In this document: positions 58,700-64,000 of the stretch, piece by piece
How positions within the stretch are numbered: position 1 is the stretch's first letter
How the letters are laid out: every line of letters starts with the position of its first letter
NCBI GenBank assembly: GCA_963775505.1
Contig: CAVZIL010000009.1
Location: 124,001 to 188,000 of the forward strand
Source of the DNA: JAIBJN01 sp963775505
Lineage (GTDB): Bacteria; Actinomycetota; Thermoleophilia; Gaiellales; Gaiellaceae
Direction: 5' to 3'
DNA length: 64,000 nucleotides
Position numbers and translations under genes: made by a program
Notes under the pieces: generated by a model
The model's input: only the letters and a program-made list of their open reading frames with translations
Database searches by the model: none
Told to the model about the DNA's origin: nothing

Positions 58700-58724
58700 G
58701 GTCTTTGAAAACTCAACAGCGTGT
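58700..58724 (+). other. 16S processing stem, left arm
   Basis: GGTCTTTGAAAACTCAACAG then CGTGT. Complementary (two mismatches) to 60526-60550 in the spacer, so precursor 16S would be closed in a long stem for RNase III-type cleavage. Contains the CTTTGAAAACT sequence typical of actinobacterial rRNA leaders. Confidence 0.75.
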
Positions 58725-58856
58725 ACGTCGAGAACCTCGCGCGCTTCGGCGCGGGAGGTCACTGAACCCGTCTCCTCTCAACGAGGGGACTTTTGAGCTC
58801 AAGCTCGAAACTGAACCGTTAGCAACCAGGCCTTCGGGCCTGACTGCGAAAGGTCT

Positions 58857-60404
<1,548 letters not shown>

Positions 60405-60630
60405 TAGGGAACGCGGGAGCTCCAACTCCCGCAGGCGCCCGGCCTGTCGATGTCGGCCGTCCCTTCTCGGGGCGTCCCTCGTCCGGTGCCCGGGCTCGCC
60501 TAGATCAAACGTCGACCTCGACGTCACACGCTGTTGAGTTTTGAGAGACCGGCCCGAGGCCGGCTCTGCTCGAGCGGGATCGCCCGCGCGCACCTTGAAA
60601 ACTCCATAGCGGCAAACACGGTGTTCTTCA
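60405..60630 (+). other. 16S-23S internal transcribed spacer without tRNAs
   Basis: About 226 bp. No tRNA-Ile or tRNA-Ala can be found. It contains the right arm of the 16S stem (60526-60550) and the left arm of the 23S stem (60591-60611, CACCTTGAAAACTCCATAGC then G). Confidence 0.85.
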
Positions 60631-63619
<2,989 letters not shown>

Positions 63620-63637
63620 TGAACACCGTCATAAAGT

Positions 63638-63658
63638 CGCTATGGAGTTTTGAGGGTG
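63638..63658 (+). other. 23S processing stem, right arm
   Basis: CGCTATGGAGTTTTGAGGGT then G is complementary, with few mismatches, to 60591-60611. It defines the end of precursor 23S before the 5S gene. Confidence 0.7.
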
Positions 63659-63685
63659 TGCGGGGCTCCGCACCAGCCTCACAAT

Positions 63686-63804
<119 letters not shown>

Positions 63805-63812
63805 ATCTTGAA

Positions 63813-63838
63813 GAAGGGCCGCCGCGAGGCGGCCCTTC
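63813..63838 (+). terminator. Terminator of the rRNA operon
   Basis: GAAGGGCCGCC (63813-63823) pairs perfectly with GGCGGCCCTTC (63828-63838), tetraloop GCGA, followed by TCATTCTC. Placed nine bases after 5S. Confidence 0.85.
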
Positions 63839-63853
63839 TCATTCTCCGAGTCT

Positions 63854-64000
63854 CTACGAGCCGCCCACGACGCAAGGGCGGAACCGCTGCTCGCGTCGAA
63901 GCTCCTCCCGATCGGCTCCCGGCCGGTCGCGGAACCACGCGAACCCCACGATGTGGCGGCTCCTGAGCCCCGCCTCGCCGGCGAGGGGGAAGAACCACTG
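63854..64000 (-). CDS. C-terminal end of an unidentified protein
   Basis: The last 48 codons of a gene that enters from beyond the window: QWFFPLAGEAGLRSRHIVGF, AWFRDRPGADREELRREQRF, RPCVVGGS then stop. The composition (hydrophobic and charged, non-shadow) and the stop just after the rRNA terminator support coding. Too short to assign. Convergent with the rRNA operon. Confidence 0.5.
   Translation of the reverse strand, partial: QWFFPLAGEAGLRSRHIVGFAWFRDRPGADREELRREQRFRPCVVGGS

Larger units (their letters stand above)
58511..58856 (+). other. rRNA operon leader region
   Basis: 346 bp before 16S with no gene. Holds an extended -10 (TGCTATCAT ending 58550), an intrinsic terminator-like hairpin with six T residues ending near 58678, and the 16S processing-stem arm at 58700. 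The stretch 58725-58856 contains nothing else I recognise. Confidence 0.6.

Overview
The window is a GC-rich bacterial chromosome segment. GTG and TTG starts are common, an ECF sigma/anti-sigma pair and a FliA/WhiG-type sigma are present, and the gene content (GatCAB, zinc anti-sigma, PASTA penicillin-binding protein, PRC-barrel and DUF4331 proteins) fits Actinomycetota. The 16S sequence and many small lineage-specific proteins suggest class Thermoleophilia (Gaiellales-like). That placement is my inference from pattern memory, not from a search.

Layout. 1-8.4 kb: end of a sigma factor gene, a GNAT acetyltransferase, an EF-G-like GTPase with an altered G4 motif, an MFS/MaoC pair, then an operon of aldehyde dehydrogenase (one-base frameshift), cupin, NIF3-like protein and RNase H, and an XRE-cupin regulator. 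8.45-19.1 kb: accessory region opened by tRNA-Gly, with small stress-type, secreted low-complexity and hypothetical proteins, a TetR/methyltransferase divergon with two visible operators, and an ECF sigma factor. 19.1-26.3 kb: an integrated element at the 3' end of tRNA-Cys, with a tyrosine recombinase next to the tRNA, a copy of the tRNA end 7.1 kb away, and between them small genes alternating with dispersed repeats. 26.4-31.2 kb: two RibD/DHFR-like reductases, a CMD-like protein, a thioesterase, HMG-CoA reductase and an ICMT-like methyltransferase. 31.2-39.1 kb: folD, cold-shock protein, gatC-gatA-gatB, GNAT, and a P-type ATPase resembling the Na,K-ATPase class. 39.1-40.7 kb: a badly broken secreted LVIVD-like gene. 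41.5-48 kb: class V aminotransferase-serA-ybaK-ilvE-degT, RemA-like protein and 3-methyladenine glycosylase. 48-58.5 kb: PBP1, anti-sigma/sigma, and divergently DUF4331-TPR-NicO-NiCoT, then tyrS. 58.5-63.8 kb: a complete 16S-23S-5S operon with no tRNA in the spacer.

How things fit together. Serine and branched-chain amino-acid enzymes lie in one direction, the amidotransferase for Gln/Asn-tRNA is complete, and the sigma/anti-sigma pair is divergent from a secreted/metal-transport cluster it may control. Several genes carry single-base indels (ALDH, low-complexity protein, pentapeptide protein, LVIVD, TPR, NicO, tyrS). Because tyrS should be essential, some of these are probably sequence errors.

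The most unusual signal is a structured repeat found as two ~165-bp copies and one 47-bp miniature. Each copy sits against a gene end. The outer arms differ between copies but stay complementary, and in one copy the right arm contains the serA start codon. Second is a LexA-like palindrome built into the start of a small gene family present once intact and once truncated. Third is the repeat-punctuated array behind the tRNA-Cys recombinase.
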